Shown piece by piece: positions 13,150 to 24,159 of a stretch of 64,000 nucleotides of DNA. The first letter of the stretch is position 1; the number at the start of each line of letters is the position of its first letter. The notes below the pieces were generated by a model, which was not told the origin of the DNA, searched no databases, and was given only the letters and a program-made list of their open reading frames with translations. The position numbers were made by a program, and so were the translations under genes. Origin of the DNA: Tenrec ecaudatus (taxonomy: Eukaryota; Chordata; Mammalia; Afrosoricida; Tenrecidae); contig NC_134546.1 in NCBI RefSeq assembly GCF_050624435.1, positions 18,809,001 through 18,873,000 of the forward strand. The letters are read 5' to 3'.

Positions 13150-13250
13150 ATTCCCAGAAAGACGTACAGTCTTGGAAGTCCATGGGGGCAGTCCTACTCT
13201 GTCCTTCTGGGTTATGAGGATTAGGAATTGACTCAGTGCATGAGGTTTGA
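13150..13250 (+). mobile_element. AfroSINE 3-prime fragment
   Basis: Contains the 'acagtcttggaagtcca..ggggcagt' and 'gaattgactcagtgcatgag' blocks. Confidence 0.55.
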
Positions 13251-13254
13251 AATA

Positions 13255-14050
13255 TTGATAGTATTGGGAAAGACATCTTGACCTGGAGTTTCTTCAAAGA
13301 AAAGGTTTTTTAGTCATGAATTCAATTCCCTTGATACTCACATTTAAAAATTTTCTCCTTTCCTTTTCTCAAGAAATATGTCTCTCTTACCAAAGTTATT
13401 GAATTCCTGAAGATTGTTTTATAATATCTCTTTTTGAAGGGTTTCAGGACCTTAAATTGTGACGTATTTTTCTTGATCAGTTTAGGTAGAAGTTTATCAG
13501 CTCTATAGATTATAAAAATGTTATCGTGGTCAAGTATGTAACGAAAATTTTGTCATTTCAAGTGTATAATTTTGAAACTTTAATTACATCAACTGTGATG
13601 AGTAACCATTATTGCTATTTTCAAAAAGTTTCTCATACCCTAACCCAGACACTTGGTACCTCAAGCAAAAACTTCTCACCCCTCCCCTACCTTTTGGTAA
13701 TGACTGATAGACCTGGGTCTCTCTACCTCTGCTGGTCAAAAAGTGTCATGTAAGTGGGCTTATTCAATACTTTTCCTTTGATGTCTCACGGGTTTCACCC
13801 AGCACAGTGTTTTCAAGGTTTATACGTGTCATAGCAAGTGTCAGGACCATCTTTCTTCTTTTAGTGGCCGAATGAAAAGCTGGACGGCATGCCTCATTGC
13901 GTCTATCCATTAATGTCAAGGGGCATTTAGGCCGTTTCCACCCTTTGACTCTTGTGAATGGTGCTGCAGTAAACACTGGCCAGCAAGCGCTGATCCGAGT
14001 TCCCGTTTTCAAGTCTTTGGGGTGTGTACTTGGTAGCAAGATGGATTTTT
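13255..14050 (-). mobile_element. Ancient L1 (L1M-like) pieces
   Basis: Continuation of antisense L1 ORF2 (13255-13450). It is followed by an L1M 3-prime end at 13640-14045, recognisable by the 'tgtgaatggtgctgcagtaaac' and 'caagtctttggggtgtgtact' blocks. Confidence 0.65.
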
Positions 14051-14209
14051 TTTTTTTAAGAACAAGGTTTTGGTTTGCTTGATTTTTCTTTGTTGTTTAT
14101 GTTTTCTCTTCCACTTATCTCCAGGGTTTCACTCCTTCTTCTCCCTGTGGGTTCCACTGGCTCTTCTTTTTGAGCCTCTGCAGGTGGAAACTTAGATCAC
14201 TGATGTGGT

Positions 14210-14600
14210 TACTAGGTGCCACTGAATGATTTCAAACTCAGAGCACCCCTACATACAACAGAATGAAACACTGCTCGGTCCTGGCCCATCCTCACCACGG
14301 TTCTTATGTGCTAATCCAGCTTGTCGAGGCCCTTCCTCTCCCCCCCCCCCGCCCCCCTCCCCAGCTCTCTAATGTCTAAGCACAACGTCCTTCTCCAGGG
14401 ACTGGTCTCTCCTGACAATATGGCCCAAGTATGTGAGATAAAGTCGTATCATCCTTGCCTCTGAGGAACATTCCGGCTGCCCCTGTTCTGAGGCAGGTTT
14501 GTTTGTTCTTTTGGCGGCCCATGGGAACTTTCAATATTCTTCTCCGCTATAATTCAAGTGCATCCGTTCTTCTTCAGCACATTTTCAGTGACAGCGGGCC
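14210..14600 (-). mobile_element. BovB/RTE 3-prime fragment
   Basis: Antisense BovB with ACAACAGAATGAAACACTG, 'cgtccttctccagggactgg' and 'cctgacaatatggcc' blocks. An internal poly-C run is at 14341-14360. Confidence 0.75.
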
Positions 14601-14679
14601 TTTCTTCGTTACTCACATCAGCATTAAAGCCATGTGTTTCTTTGTTAAGTATGGCCTTGGCTGAACCTTACAACTTTTG

Positions 14680-16120
14680 GGATGCTGTATTTTTATGATC
14701 GTGCACTTCCAAATATTTTCTAGATTTCCTGGTGATTTATCTTTTGCTCTATGGGTCAGTTAAAAACATGTTGCTCAACTTCCAAATATTTGGAGGATTT
14801 TCCAGATATCTTTTTGTTGTCCTATTCCTTTTTAGCCAGAGAACAAACTCTGTATTATTTCAATCTATTAAAGTTATTGCAATTGTTTAATGGCCCTGGC
14901 CTGTGGTCTACCTTGGAGGATACTCCAGGTGCCTTTGAAAACAAGCGCAAACTGCGACTGTTGGGTGCAGAGTTAGTTCTAAACAATAGTAAACAAGTAG
15001 GTCAAGTTCTTACTTATTTTCAAAATACTCTTTTGTATCCATTCCTAAAAGAGGAGTGAGGGCTGCAATCTGCTATGGAGTCCGTCCTTCATTTCCTCTA
15101 GCTTCCTCTTTTCCCCCATGCTTTTTGAAAACACCGTTGGATAAGTGAATTCTTGGAATTGTTGGATTTTCTTGATAAATTTCATTTTTTTTCCATTTTG
15201 AAATGTCTTTCTTTGCAGCCATAGTACCATTCCTTCCCCTGAGAGCCACTTGGTCCGATATTAGCATCGTACTCCAGCTTTCTCGTGGGCTCGCATTCTC
15301 AAAGACCACGACTGGAAACGTTTCAGGGCAGACCACCCGGTGGTTTCTAACACACTGACAGGGTTCTATAGCATCACCATCATCAGCCCCCCAAAGCCCA
15401 TGCACATTTGTAGTTATGCTCCTTACCTAGTGCCCCCCTCTTCCCCCAGAATCTTGCAATCACTAACTTAATTTCCTATCTCTATGGATTCGCCTATTCT
15501 CAACCTTTCATATAAATGGGATCATCTAATATGTGATCTTTTTGATTGACCTTTGCCCTTTCAGTGTTTTGGGGTTTATCCATGTTGTAGCATGTATCCT
15601 ACTCCAAGCCTGTGCATTTGTAGATTTCATCAAATTTGGAGAATTTCTCCTGTTACTTCAGCGCATCCTCCTTTCCTTCTCCACTCTGATCTCACGGTCT
15701 CATGGGTCACAGAAACTCTGATTTTTTTTCCAGTTATTTTTTGCTTCAATTTTGAAATTCGCTTTTCAAGTTCAAGGGATTTTCTTCAGTAATGTTTATT
15801 CTGCTATAAGCCTGACTGCTTTAGCTAGTCAGGTCTTTCTCATTTCTTAAACCTATACTTGTTTCTATTTTTCATGTCTTCCATTTTTCTCATTATCTTT
15901 GGTTATCTCTTAAGTCATTGTGTACACCCATAACGATTATTTTAAAGTCCTTTCCTGCCAATTATTTCATTGTATTTCCATGCCTGTTTTGATACACTGA
16001 TTTGTTTTCTTCACAGTTTTCTGATTTTTCTATGTTTAGGATTTTTGATTGGCTACCAGGCATATAATGTCGAGTGTCAGAATTTCTCTGAAGGGTGTTG
16101 AATTTTCTGTCTGGGTGGTG
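14680..16120 (-). mobile_element. Ancient L1 ORF2 and 3-prime end patchwork
   Basis: ORF2 blocks such as 'cagagaacaaactctgtattatttcaa' and 'catttt.gaaatgtctttctttg' span 14680-15320. An L1M 3-prime-type segment is at 15400-15640 and another L1-like piece near 15860-16090. All antisense and broken. Confidence 0.6.
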
Positions 16121-16590
16121 AAGTGACTTGTGGATCAGCTTGGTCCTTTTGAGGACTGTGAGACTCGTTAGAGTGGGTTTAGAGGAACCTTTGCTATATG
16201 GGATGCCAGCAAATGAATCCAGACAGCCGCTCCCTGTGGTTCAGCATAGACTCCTTTGCACCAGCTTCCATGCCCGGGACTTTGAAAAACAGGTGGCCAG
16301 GCCTGTCCTCAAAAGGTTGGATGCATGTGAACTGCCAGCCTCGTTAGTTGCCCAGCCACTCCGGGGCTACTGTGAGGTGAGAGAAACTCCACCCCTTCCC
16401 CCTTCCAAACCATTCCTGGGAATTGTTCAGTTTACAATGCCTCAGTCCTTGCCTGGCTTTTTGGAGTTTCCCTCTGTCCAATGCCTCAGTCCTTGCCTGG
16501 CTTTTTGGAGTTTCCCTCTGTCCAGCTCTGTTTCATGTTTAGCAACAGACTCAAGGGCTCCACCTAATTAGATCCTTCCTCCTCTAACAT
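16121..16590. other. Unassigned, with 44-bp direct duplication
   Basis: A perfect tandem duplication occupies 16437-16480 and 16481-16524. The open frame at 16128-16571 contains the duplicated peptide. No known domain, so the frame is probably fortuitous. Confidence 0.45.
16437..16524. repeat. Perfect 44-bp tandem duplication (2 copies)
   Basis: Two identical adjacent copies beginning ATGCCTCAGTCC and ending CTCTGTCCA. Confidence 0.95.
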
Positions 16591-16596
16591 GCAGAG

Positions 16597-16838
16597 GGCC
16601 CTGGTGGTGTGGTGGTTACACATTGGGGTGCTAACCGCAAGATCAGCAGTTTGAAACCATCAGCCCCTCCATGGGAATAAGACGAGGCTTTCTTCTCCTG
16701 TAAAGAGTTAGTCTTGCCGAGTTGTGGGATATGTGAATTTTTATAAAAATGTTCGGCAAAATAAAACCATTCTCAGAAGCCCACAGGGACAGTCCCCCCT
16801 GTCCTCTAGGGGCACTGTGAGTTACCATGGACTCAATA
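16597..16838 (+). mobile_element. AfroSINE
   Basis: Starts GGCCCTGGTGGTGTGGTGG, followed by the tRNA-related 'gctaaccgcaagatcagcag' B-box region and the 'tgagttaccatggactcaa' end. A short A/T-rich insertion lies in the middle. Confidence 0.85.
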
Positions 16839-16841
16839 GCA

Positions 16842-17671
16842 GTGGGAGGATGAGTTGGAAAGGGGGAACTGATTACAAGGATCTACATGTGACCTCCTCC
16901 CTAGGGGATGGACAACAGAAAAGTGGGTGAAGGGAGACCTTGGACAGGGAAAGATATGACAAAATAATAATTTATAAATTATCAAGGGTTCATGAGGGAG
17001 GGGGCAGCTGGGAGGGAGGGGGAAAAATGAGGACCTGATGCCAGGGGCTTAGGTGGAGAGCAAATGTTTTGAGCATGATGAGGGCAATGAATGTACAAAT
17101 GTGCTTTACACAATGGATGTATGTATAGATTGTCATAAGAGTTGTATGAGCCTGTGTTGGGCAGGGTTCTCTAGAGAGACAAACCAGATTGCTGGTAATT
17201 ATGTATATAAATATATTTATAAAGATAGATATATAATACAAGAAATGAACCGTTAAATTATATACAGATAGATAATACAAGAAATTAACAGTTAAATTAT
17301 AAAGCAGTGAGACACTAGCAGTCCTTTAAGGCTTGAGAGCTGCCACTTGCCAGTCCCCTTCTGTAGAGAGAGCTGGGCTATATATATCCAGGCAGCAAAC
17401 AGCAAAGCAGGTCCCCAACTGTCAGCAACTGTTGGTCCCCAGCTCTAGAGATGAACATTCCAATCGTGTGGGCTTAAAGGGACCTCAACTTACAGCGACA
17501 CAGTCCACAGGCTAGGCATCCCACAGGTAGTGTACCCATTTAAACTGAGGCACAGAACAACCAAGGCGAGGCTCACCAAGCCATTTATCCCTCTGCCCTT
17601 CAGTTGATCCTATTTGTGTTTATCGGCCAGGCTGGCACAATAAACTATCGCAGAGCCCTAATAAAACAATG
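16842..17671 (+). mobile_element. L1 3-prime end split by an LTR
   Basis: The L1 tail begins right after the AfroSINE and runs to 17152. It resumes at 17658 with CTAATAAAAC and an A-rich tail. The interruption is the LTR at 17153-17652. Confidence 0.8.
17153..17652 (-). mobile_element. ERVL-type solo LTR, 500 bp
   Basis: Begins TGTGTTGGGCAGGG and ends TATCGCA, with TG...CA ends. The 5-bp TSD GAGCC is perfect (17148-17152 and 17653-17657) and reconstitutes the L1 tail around it. The 'ctctagagagacaaacc' block is the antisense of the 3-prime end seen in ERVL/MLT2 LTRs. No internal viral genes. Confidence 0.85.
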
Positions 17672-17679
17672 AAAAAAAA

Positions 17680-17785
17680 GACGATGGCAACAAATGTACA
17701 AATGTGCTTGATTCAGTGTAATGTATGTATGGATTGTGATAAGAGCTATAACAGCCCCCAATAAAAGTATTTTTTAAAAATCCAA
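17680..17785 (+). mobile_element. Second L1 3-prime terminus
   Basis: ACGATGGCAACAAATGTAC through CCCCAATAAAAG and an A-rich end, directly after the previous tail. Confidence 0.75.
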
Positions 17786-17789
17786 AAAA

Positions 17790-19110
17790 ACAAACAAAAT
17801 GAGAGCCGGGCAAAAGTGCCAGGTATGATTGTGGCTCAAGTAAAAGATTTAACAACTTTTCAAAATTACAACAATGGTTAAGTTACATAAAAGGAGATAT
17901 TTGATTCTAGTCAGCAGTATGGTCAGGATGGAGACAGAGAGAGGTATATCCTTCTTTCTTCTTCTCATGACAGCAAAACATATTAAAATGTACTTATTTA
18001 AAATTAAAATGCTACTTAAGAGCCAACCATTATTTTTGAAAGTTGTATATATGGACACACAAACACTTCCTTATTCCGAACGGAGAAGAGTCCTAGATAA
18101 AGAACCTTGCCCAGGGAAGAGAGAGCTGAGCTAACTTTGGGTTTGAAGGTTATAGGTGTATCTATGTGCACACAGGGCTTAACGACTGGGGAGCTAGACC
18201 AATACAGGGTAACAAAGAGATGGGCCTGGCAGGCACTGGAAAATGAGGAGTCAGGAGGCAGAGAAACGGAGCTGAAAAGGAAGGAAGGGGACTAAGGCAT
18301 ATGTCAAGGAATTTGCTTAAGTTCCTAATGAATAACATCTTTTAACTCATTGAAGATAAGTATGAATTTATATAATAATCCAAGTGATAGTAACAAGTAA
18401 TTGAAAAAATATTTTTTGTCTATGAAAAATTAATTGTAGTACATTTTTAATTCTAAAATGACTTGTTACCACATTATCATTTTTCTGGGCTACCTCTTCC
18501 TGCCATCTGGTGGTGTGGGCTAAGGGAATGCAAACTGATTTTAATTTTATCCCAAGAAAAACATAATTAGTAGGATAAATCAACAAAGGAAAATATCATG
18601 TATTTGGAATTAATTATTTAAGAAATTGTTTATCTTCTATTTTGGGGTTTGGTACTCATGCTACTTTCATGTTCCCATCATCATGAAAAGTCAAGACTTG
18701 ATTACATTAAATCTGAACGTCAAAATACATTTAGAAGACGGGCTAGGGCAGACATGTAATCATCTCTGTTTTAGGGGAAAATCATAGCATGTACGAGATT
18801 GATCCTGAATTTTAGGTCTTAGTCTCCTGACACTATCACAATGGTCTTTGAGCCACAATAGGCTACTTTCTTTTTTCTCGCAAGCTTGACTACAATAGTA
18901 CGTGTAATACATACTTGTTAGACAATCACTTATATAGGCACACGAGAAAATGAACATTATAATGAAAAAGACTTCCAGCCCATTTCATTCTATCACTCAA
19001 TTCTTTCCTTTTTCCTCCCTCGAGTCTTTCAACGCCGTAAATGTTGATACTGGGGAAAAGGTAGAGACCCTCCCACTATCCTACCCTAATAGACAACCGT
19101 TCATTCTTAG
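17790..19110. other. Unassigned intronic sequence
   Basis: AT-rich, with no gene or recognisable repeat. Open frames are short and lack similarity. Confidence 0.4.
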
Positions 19111-19114
19111 ACTC

Positions 19115-19385
19115 TTTGTATTTAAAATCACTTTGCACATCCGTTCCCTTTGCCTGGAATGTGCTTTCCCCACTTCTTTGTTGAAATAATCCATACCAAT
19201 TTTTAAACACTCAACTCAGACACCATATCCTCTAGGAATCTAGCGTCTAATGTGGGTTGGGTGTCCCCTGTCTGCTTTCTAGTGATCTATGTATGACTCT
19301 CTCACAGCAGGCTCTGCATTCAGTTCAGGATCCTATGCCTAGAGCCGGATGTACCTAAGTGCACTATACATTCCATAAATGCGTG
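19115..19385 (+). mobile_element. L2-type 3-prime region
   Basis: CCTTTGCCTGGAATGTGCTTT and following blocks match the L2 3-prime UTR layout. Confidence 0.55.
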
Positions 19386-19414
19386 TTGAAATAACTAGTA
19401 CATTACTAATGACA

Positions 19415-19567
19415 GTTACTCATTCAATCCTACTAGCTCATGAAAAAGTCATGATTTTCATTTCCATTTCACAGGTAAGAAAAATGAGAATCAGAGACAT
19501 TCAAAACCACACCCAAGTTCAACCAGCTGAGGAGAACAGAGCCAGGAATCAAACTCAGGTTGGTGGG
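19415..19567 (-). mobile_element. MIR element
   Basis: The CATTTCACAGGTAAGAAAA block followed by 'cagagccaggaatcaaactcagg' is the antisense MIR core and tRNA-like head. Confidence 0.7.
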
Positions 19568-20129
19568 ACTCTAAATGCATTCATTATAATCTTCTTTCTA
19601 CAAATGTACCTACTGTTCCTTGGGCTATTTATATTTCAGGTTTTATAATTTCTTGTGTGACTCCTGGTGTTTTGTATGCTGAATAACATGGGCATTGTGC
19701 ACGCGGAACCATGAGGTTGTGATGGGAAGTGTTTATTTTCTAGAGTGCAGAAGGAACAAGCTAAGGGCAGAATGATCTAAAATGTAACACTCTCTTCTTA
19801 AAATCTTGGGGCAGTTACTCTTGTATAAACCACGTCCTAATGGAAGGGAGAGCCGGTAACTATGTGAAAAACAAACATACTTACTTTAAATTTTACATGT
19901 TAATATTCTTTGGTAGGCCAGACACACAAATCACACATGACTTCCTAGATCACTGTAACCTTGTTTAGTTTGTTCTAAAACAACATGTTAGGAATGAAGT
20001 CAAATACACCAGGGCTCATAGTATATGCAAATGAAACACACTCGCACTGTTTTAAAACCGAAACAACCCCCCCTCAAAGAAAAATAATCCAGCTTTGTGC
20101 TGTTTATTCAAGACATTCCTAACACATAA
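19568..20129. other. Unassigned intronic sequence
   Basis: Nothing recognised beyond AT-rich DNA. Confidence 0.4.
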
Positions 20130-21215
20130 AGACTAGGAAGGGATAAGTAAAAAGAAAGGAAAAGCTATACACAGCTATGCCAATATCAGCCAAAATAAAC
20201 TCACACCAAAGATTGTCTTTCCCTATTACCGAAAGCTTAAATTCGCCAGGAAAATGAAACAATTCTAACTAAATTTAATGTAACTCATAAAATATCCACA
20301 AATACATACATAGAACACAACTACAATTAAAAATCTATAAATTCACCATGATGGTAGGTAGGTGATTTACACAATTTCCTAAGTAATTGATCAATCAGGC
20401 AGAGAGAAAATGAGTTTGACCAGATGAACAAATATAAAACACTTCAGCTAGTCACAAGCAAAAAAACCCTATTTTTTAGATCTAAATTATTCTCAAAACT
20501 GACCAAATACTAGACTATAAATCAAGCCTCTTCAAATTTCAAAGGATTAATATATTTAGAAAATATTCTCTGACTTTGATAGGTTAAGTTAGAAGTTAGA
20601 AATAAAAGATAAGTTTAAAAGCCTCTGTTTGTAAACAGGTTAAAGACATACTGTAATTTCTTTAACAAATGGTGCAGGTAAAACTACATCTCCAATTAAA
20701 GAATAACGAAAAAGGACCCACATCTCACACCATACACAAAAATGAACTCAAGCTTGATCAAAGACCCAAATATCACACCTAAAACAACCAAGATTGTCAA
20801 TGAGAAAGCAAGGTCAAACTGAAGGGTCCCTAATCCATGCTGTAAATACACTATCAAATATGAAAAACACACAATTTGTAGAATAAAAAGAGAGGCCTTA
20901 AACCTCCTAAATCTTAGACACTTAAGTGGATTATGCATTGTGCTGCAAAGGACAGCAGTTCAAAACTCCTAGCTGCTTCATAAATGAAAGATGAGCCTTT
21001 CTCCTCCCATAAAAAGTTATCAGTGAATTGGAGTTGACTTAATGGTGGGGAGGTTTTTTTGCTTGTTTGTTTTTGGATGTGCATCAAAAGATTTCACCAA
21101 AAGAATAGAAAGAAACCCACAAACTTAGGGGGAAATTTGGCAATGACATTATCTCTAAAATGTATAGAAAACTTCCACACCCAAACAAGAAAAAGACAAC
21201 CCAATTAAATAGAAT
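20130..21215 (+). mobile_element. Ancient L1 ORF2 fragments
   Basis: Sense L1 ORF2, recognisable as 'ccaaatactagactataaatcaag', 'atggtgcaggtaaaac' and 'ctcacaccatacacaaaaatgaac' blocks. Interrupted by an AfroSINE at about 20915-21075. Disrupted throughout. Confidence 0.7.
20915..21075 (+). mobile_element. AfroSINE
   Basis: The 'gtgctgcaaaggacagcagttcaaaac' block, a 'gaaagatgagcctttctcctccc' block and a 'ggagttgacttaatgg' end. Confidence 0.75.
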
Positions 21216-21233
21216 GGTGTTTCAGAAATACGG

Positions 21234-21403
21234 AGCTAGGGAGGAGGGGGGAAAAGAGGAGCTGATACCAAGGGCTCAATAGAAAGTAATTGTCTAGAAA
21301 AGAGTGATGGCAACATATGTACAAATATGTGTGATACATTTGATGTATGGATTGTAATAAGAGTTGTAAGAGCCCACAATGAAATTATCAAAAAAAGAGA
21401 GAA
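21234..21403 (+). mobile_element. Short L1 tail insertion
   Basis: Truncated L1 3-prime end with G-rich tract and A-rich tail. TSD AGAAATACGG (21224-21233) and AGAAATATGG (21404-21413). Confidence 0.75.
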
Positions 21404-21413
21404 AGAAATATGG

Positions 21414-21725
21414 GATTAAATGATAACAAAAACACGCAAAATATTGAACTATTCATCTATTGCGGTTTTCAGAGAACATTTCAAATCCGAACCATATATA
21501 TTAGAATATAATGAAGAGGAAACTAATGATTTCTGTATAATATTAAGAACAAAATGTTACAAATCTAAAGAAAGTAGAAGAATCAAGATAATTAAAGCAA
21601 CAGCAACTAATGAAATAAAAATTACAACAAAAGAGAAGATCAATAAAGTTCAAGGCTATTTCTTTTTAAAGTATAAAAATGGAACTAACTGGCAAGACTG
21701 GTTTTCTAAAAAATTATGACTAAAC
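21414..21725 (+). mobile_element. Old L1 ORF2 remnant with open frame
   Basis: The 99-residue open frame (21420-21719) resembles a decayed ORF2 stretch upstream of the L1 reverse transcriptase core (region rich in Lys/Ile followed by a KINKVQGYFFLK-type segment). It is not a host gene. Confidence 0.5.
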
Positions 21726-21970
21726 AATACAGGGACAAAAAATACACTTATGACTATGATACTGATTAAAAGGAACATGATATCATTGTAATTTACTTTA
21801 TTTCAATATACTTGAAAGCCTAAGTACTTTCTTATCATATTGGAAAAGATGCCAGGAAATATTGCTCATTCATCTTTATCTCCTTTTTGCACTATGGTGT
21901 TATTTTGGCTGATTTAATGTAAAACCTAAAACTTCTAGAAAAATATAAGTTATCAAAAGACTCAACAAGA

Positions 21971-22520
21971 AATTGTTATTGTTCGGTGCCAGTGAGTCGG
22001 TTCCCACCCAGAACCATTCAATGCAAAACAGGACGAAACACCGCCCTGTCCTGTGCCATGGTTCCTGCGCTTGACCCCATTGTTGCATCCACTTGGGTCA
22101 ATTCATCTCATTGAGTTTTTTTCTCTCTTTTGTTGCCCCTCTACTCTACCAAGCCTGATGTCCTTCTCTAGGGACTGATCTCTCCTGACAACATGTCCAA
22201 AAAAATGTAAGATGAAGTCCTACCATCTTTGCCTCTAAAGGGTATTCTGGCCGTACTTCCAAGACAGACGTGCATTTTGATTCCTCTTTGGTCTCTTATT
22301 CAACGCCCAACTTCCACATACATAAGAGGTAATTGAAAATATCACAGCTTGGATCAGGCACACCTTAGTCCTCAGAGTCCCAATCTTGCTTTTCAATACG
22401 CTAAAGAAGTCTTGTGCAGATTTACCCAGAGCAAAAAGTGACAGTCTGCTCTCTTGACTGCTGCTTTGCATTGCTTGTGGGTCCAAGCAAGATAAAACCC
22501 TCGACAATTTCACCCCCCCT
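21971..22520 (-). mobile_element. BovB/RTE 3-prime end with residual RT C-terminus
   Basis: The antisense frame 22235-22513 carries the RTE C-terminal signature region, LRTKVCLIQAVIFSITSYVCG then WALNK, equivalent to the BovB block that follows the reverse transcriptase core. Its 3-prime tail is at 21971-22230. Truncated at 5-prime and inactive. Confidence 0.85.
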
Positions 22521-22779
22521 CCCCACAGGACACAGAAACTATGAAAAGCCCTATAAACATTGTGGAAACTGAGTCAGTTATTAAAAACTTCTTGTGATGA
22601 AAACACTATTAAAAACAAAACAAAACTATTCCAAGTTTGATTTAAAGGTGAGCTAGACCAAACATTTAAGGAGTAGCTGTCACTAAAACGACACGAATTT
22701 GCTCAGAGAACAGAAAAAGGGCAATGCTCTCGAACATGTTTCATAAGGCAAACATGATGGAGTTTCCGAGTTCAAGGGA

Positions 22780-23410
22780 AAACAACATTGATAAGGGAAA
22801 TTTTCCAAAATGGAATTTAAACCTCATATTCCATCCAGACAAAGAATTTATTAAGAATGAAGGTTAATTGACAGAGTGGTCTCCCTGATGAACGCTAATG
22901 CAAAAGTAGTGAAGTACATGTTAGCAAAGCAAATCAAATCATGTCATCAACCAAAAAAGTTAATCCACAATGCCTAGTTAGGTTTTTCCCAGGAAAGCCT
23001 AGTTCTACAGTAGAAATATCTATTAATAAAATATAAACTATCAATAGACTACAGAGAAACGATATAAATAGTATTCCATAAGACTATATACCTACATATT
23101 TACTAAATTAATTCAATACATAATTCATGAGCACCTATCTTGTACCAGGCATTATTCTGTGTGCTGTCATTAAAGCAGATGAAAATCCCTGCCCTCATAG
23201 GGCTTATGTCCTAATGGCAATTAAAAAATTTAGCAAATTAGGAATAAACCATAACTTTCTTAATCTCACAGAGGTTATCTCTATAAAATCTACATGGACG
23301 TATCGTCAGATCACCAAACTTAAAAAATATTCCCTATAAAACAAAAGGCAAGGATGTGCATCATCAACACTTCTTTTTAACATTGTATCGACGGGACTAG
23401 CTCGTTTTTA
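22780..23410 (+). mobile_element. Ancient L1 ORF2 pieces around an L2/MIR-like element
   Basis: Sense RT-domain blocks ('ccctgatgaacgctaatgcaaaagt', 'caaggatgtgcatcatcaac') flank an L2-like insert at about 23105-23225 ('gagcacctatcttgtaccaggcattattctgtg'). Confidence 0.6.
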
Positions 23411-23519
23411 AGACGAAACAAAGTCTAGGACTAATAAGAAACAAGCTAGTTGTTTCCAACTAACAGGGAAGTTCACATAGAACAATTATTAGAGTTAATA
23501 CTGGAGATCACTAAAGTAA

Positions 23520-24019
23520 GTGTACGATGTAGTTATTGTGCCAACATGTGGGTTAATTGAAGGGTGGAGGGATAAGTGGCTCAGTGAGCCTCGCCTTTCT
23601 AGTTCTCGCGTCTCTTGCTTTGTGATGGTCGGACAGGGTGCAGCTGCCTTAGCCAGTTCCCTGCTTTAGCTGGCAAGGTTGACTTCCTGCAGGACATCCC
23701 CGAGAAGCCACATGGACCTACACTGACACAGCCCTGGGTGCTGGAGTGGCCACGTGAAGACCCCTGCCAGCGCTGAGATGCTTACACATCCACGGATTCA
23801 GCTTTCCTCCTGCAGTCAGCATCATTGCGTCTGTTTTGTGAGATGGAGGAGGACTTTGTGGATTGGTGTCGGACATATGGGTTAATGATTAATGTTGGAC
23901 TTGTGGGCTTGCGCAGCACTGGGTTGGGATGTTTTCTTGATGCACACTTAACCTTTATATAAAACTCTAATACATGAGTTTCTGTGGATTTGTTTCTCTA
24001 ACGTACCCAGACTAACACA
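23520..24019 (+). mobile_element. ERVL-type solo LTR
   Basis: Begins around TGTAGTTATTGTGCCAAC and ends 'tttgtttctctaacgtacccagactaacaca'. It has a promoter-like 'ataaaactctaat' near 23960. No flanking viral genes. The TSD is not clear. Confidence 0.7.
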
Positions 24020-24159
24020 GTGCATGTCACTTTCATTTTAAAAATTACCTTTTATAAAGTATAAAAAGCAATAAACACTTTTAACAGTAAAAAAATGGAT
24101 AAATGAATTAGAAATAAATTTAATAAAACCTGCATAAATGGTATATTTTAATATCTAAG

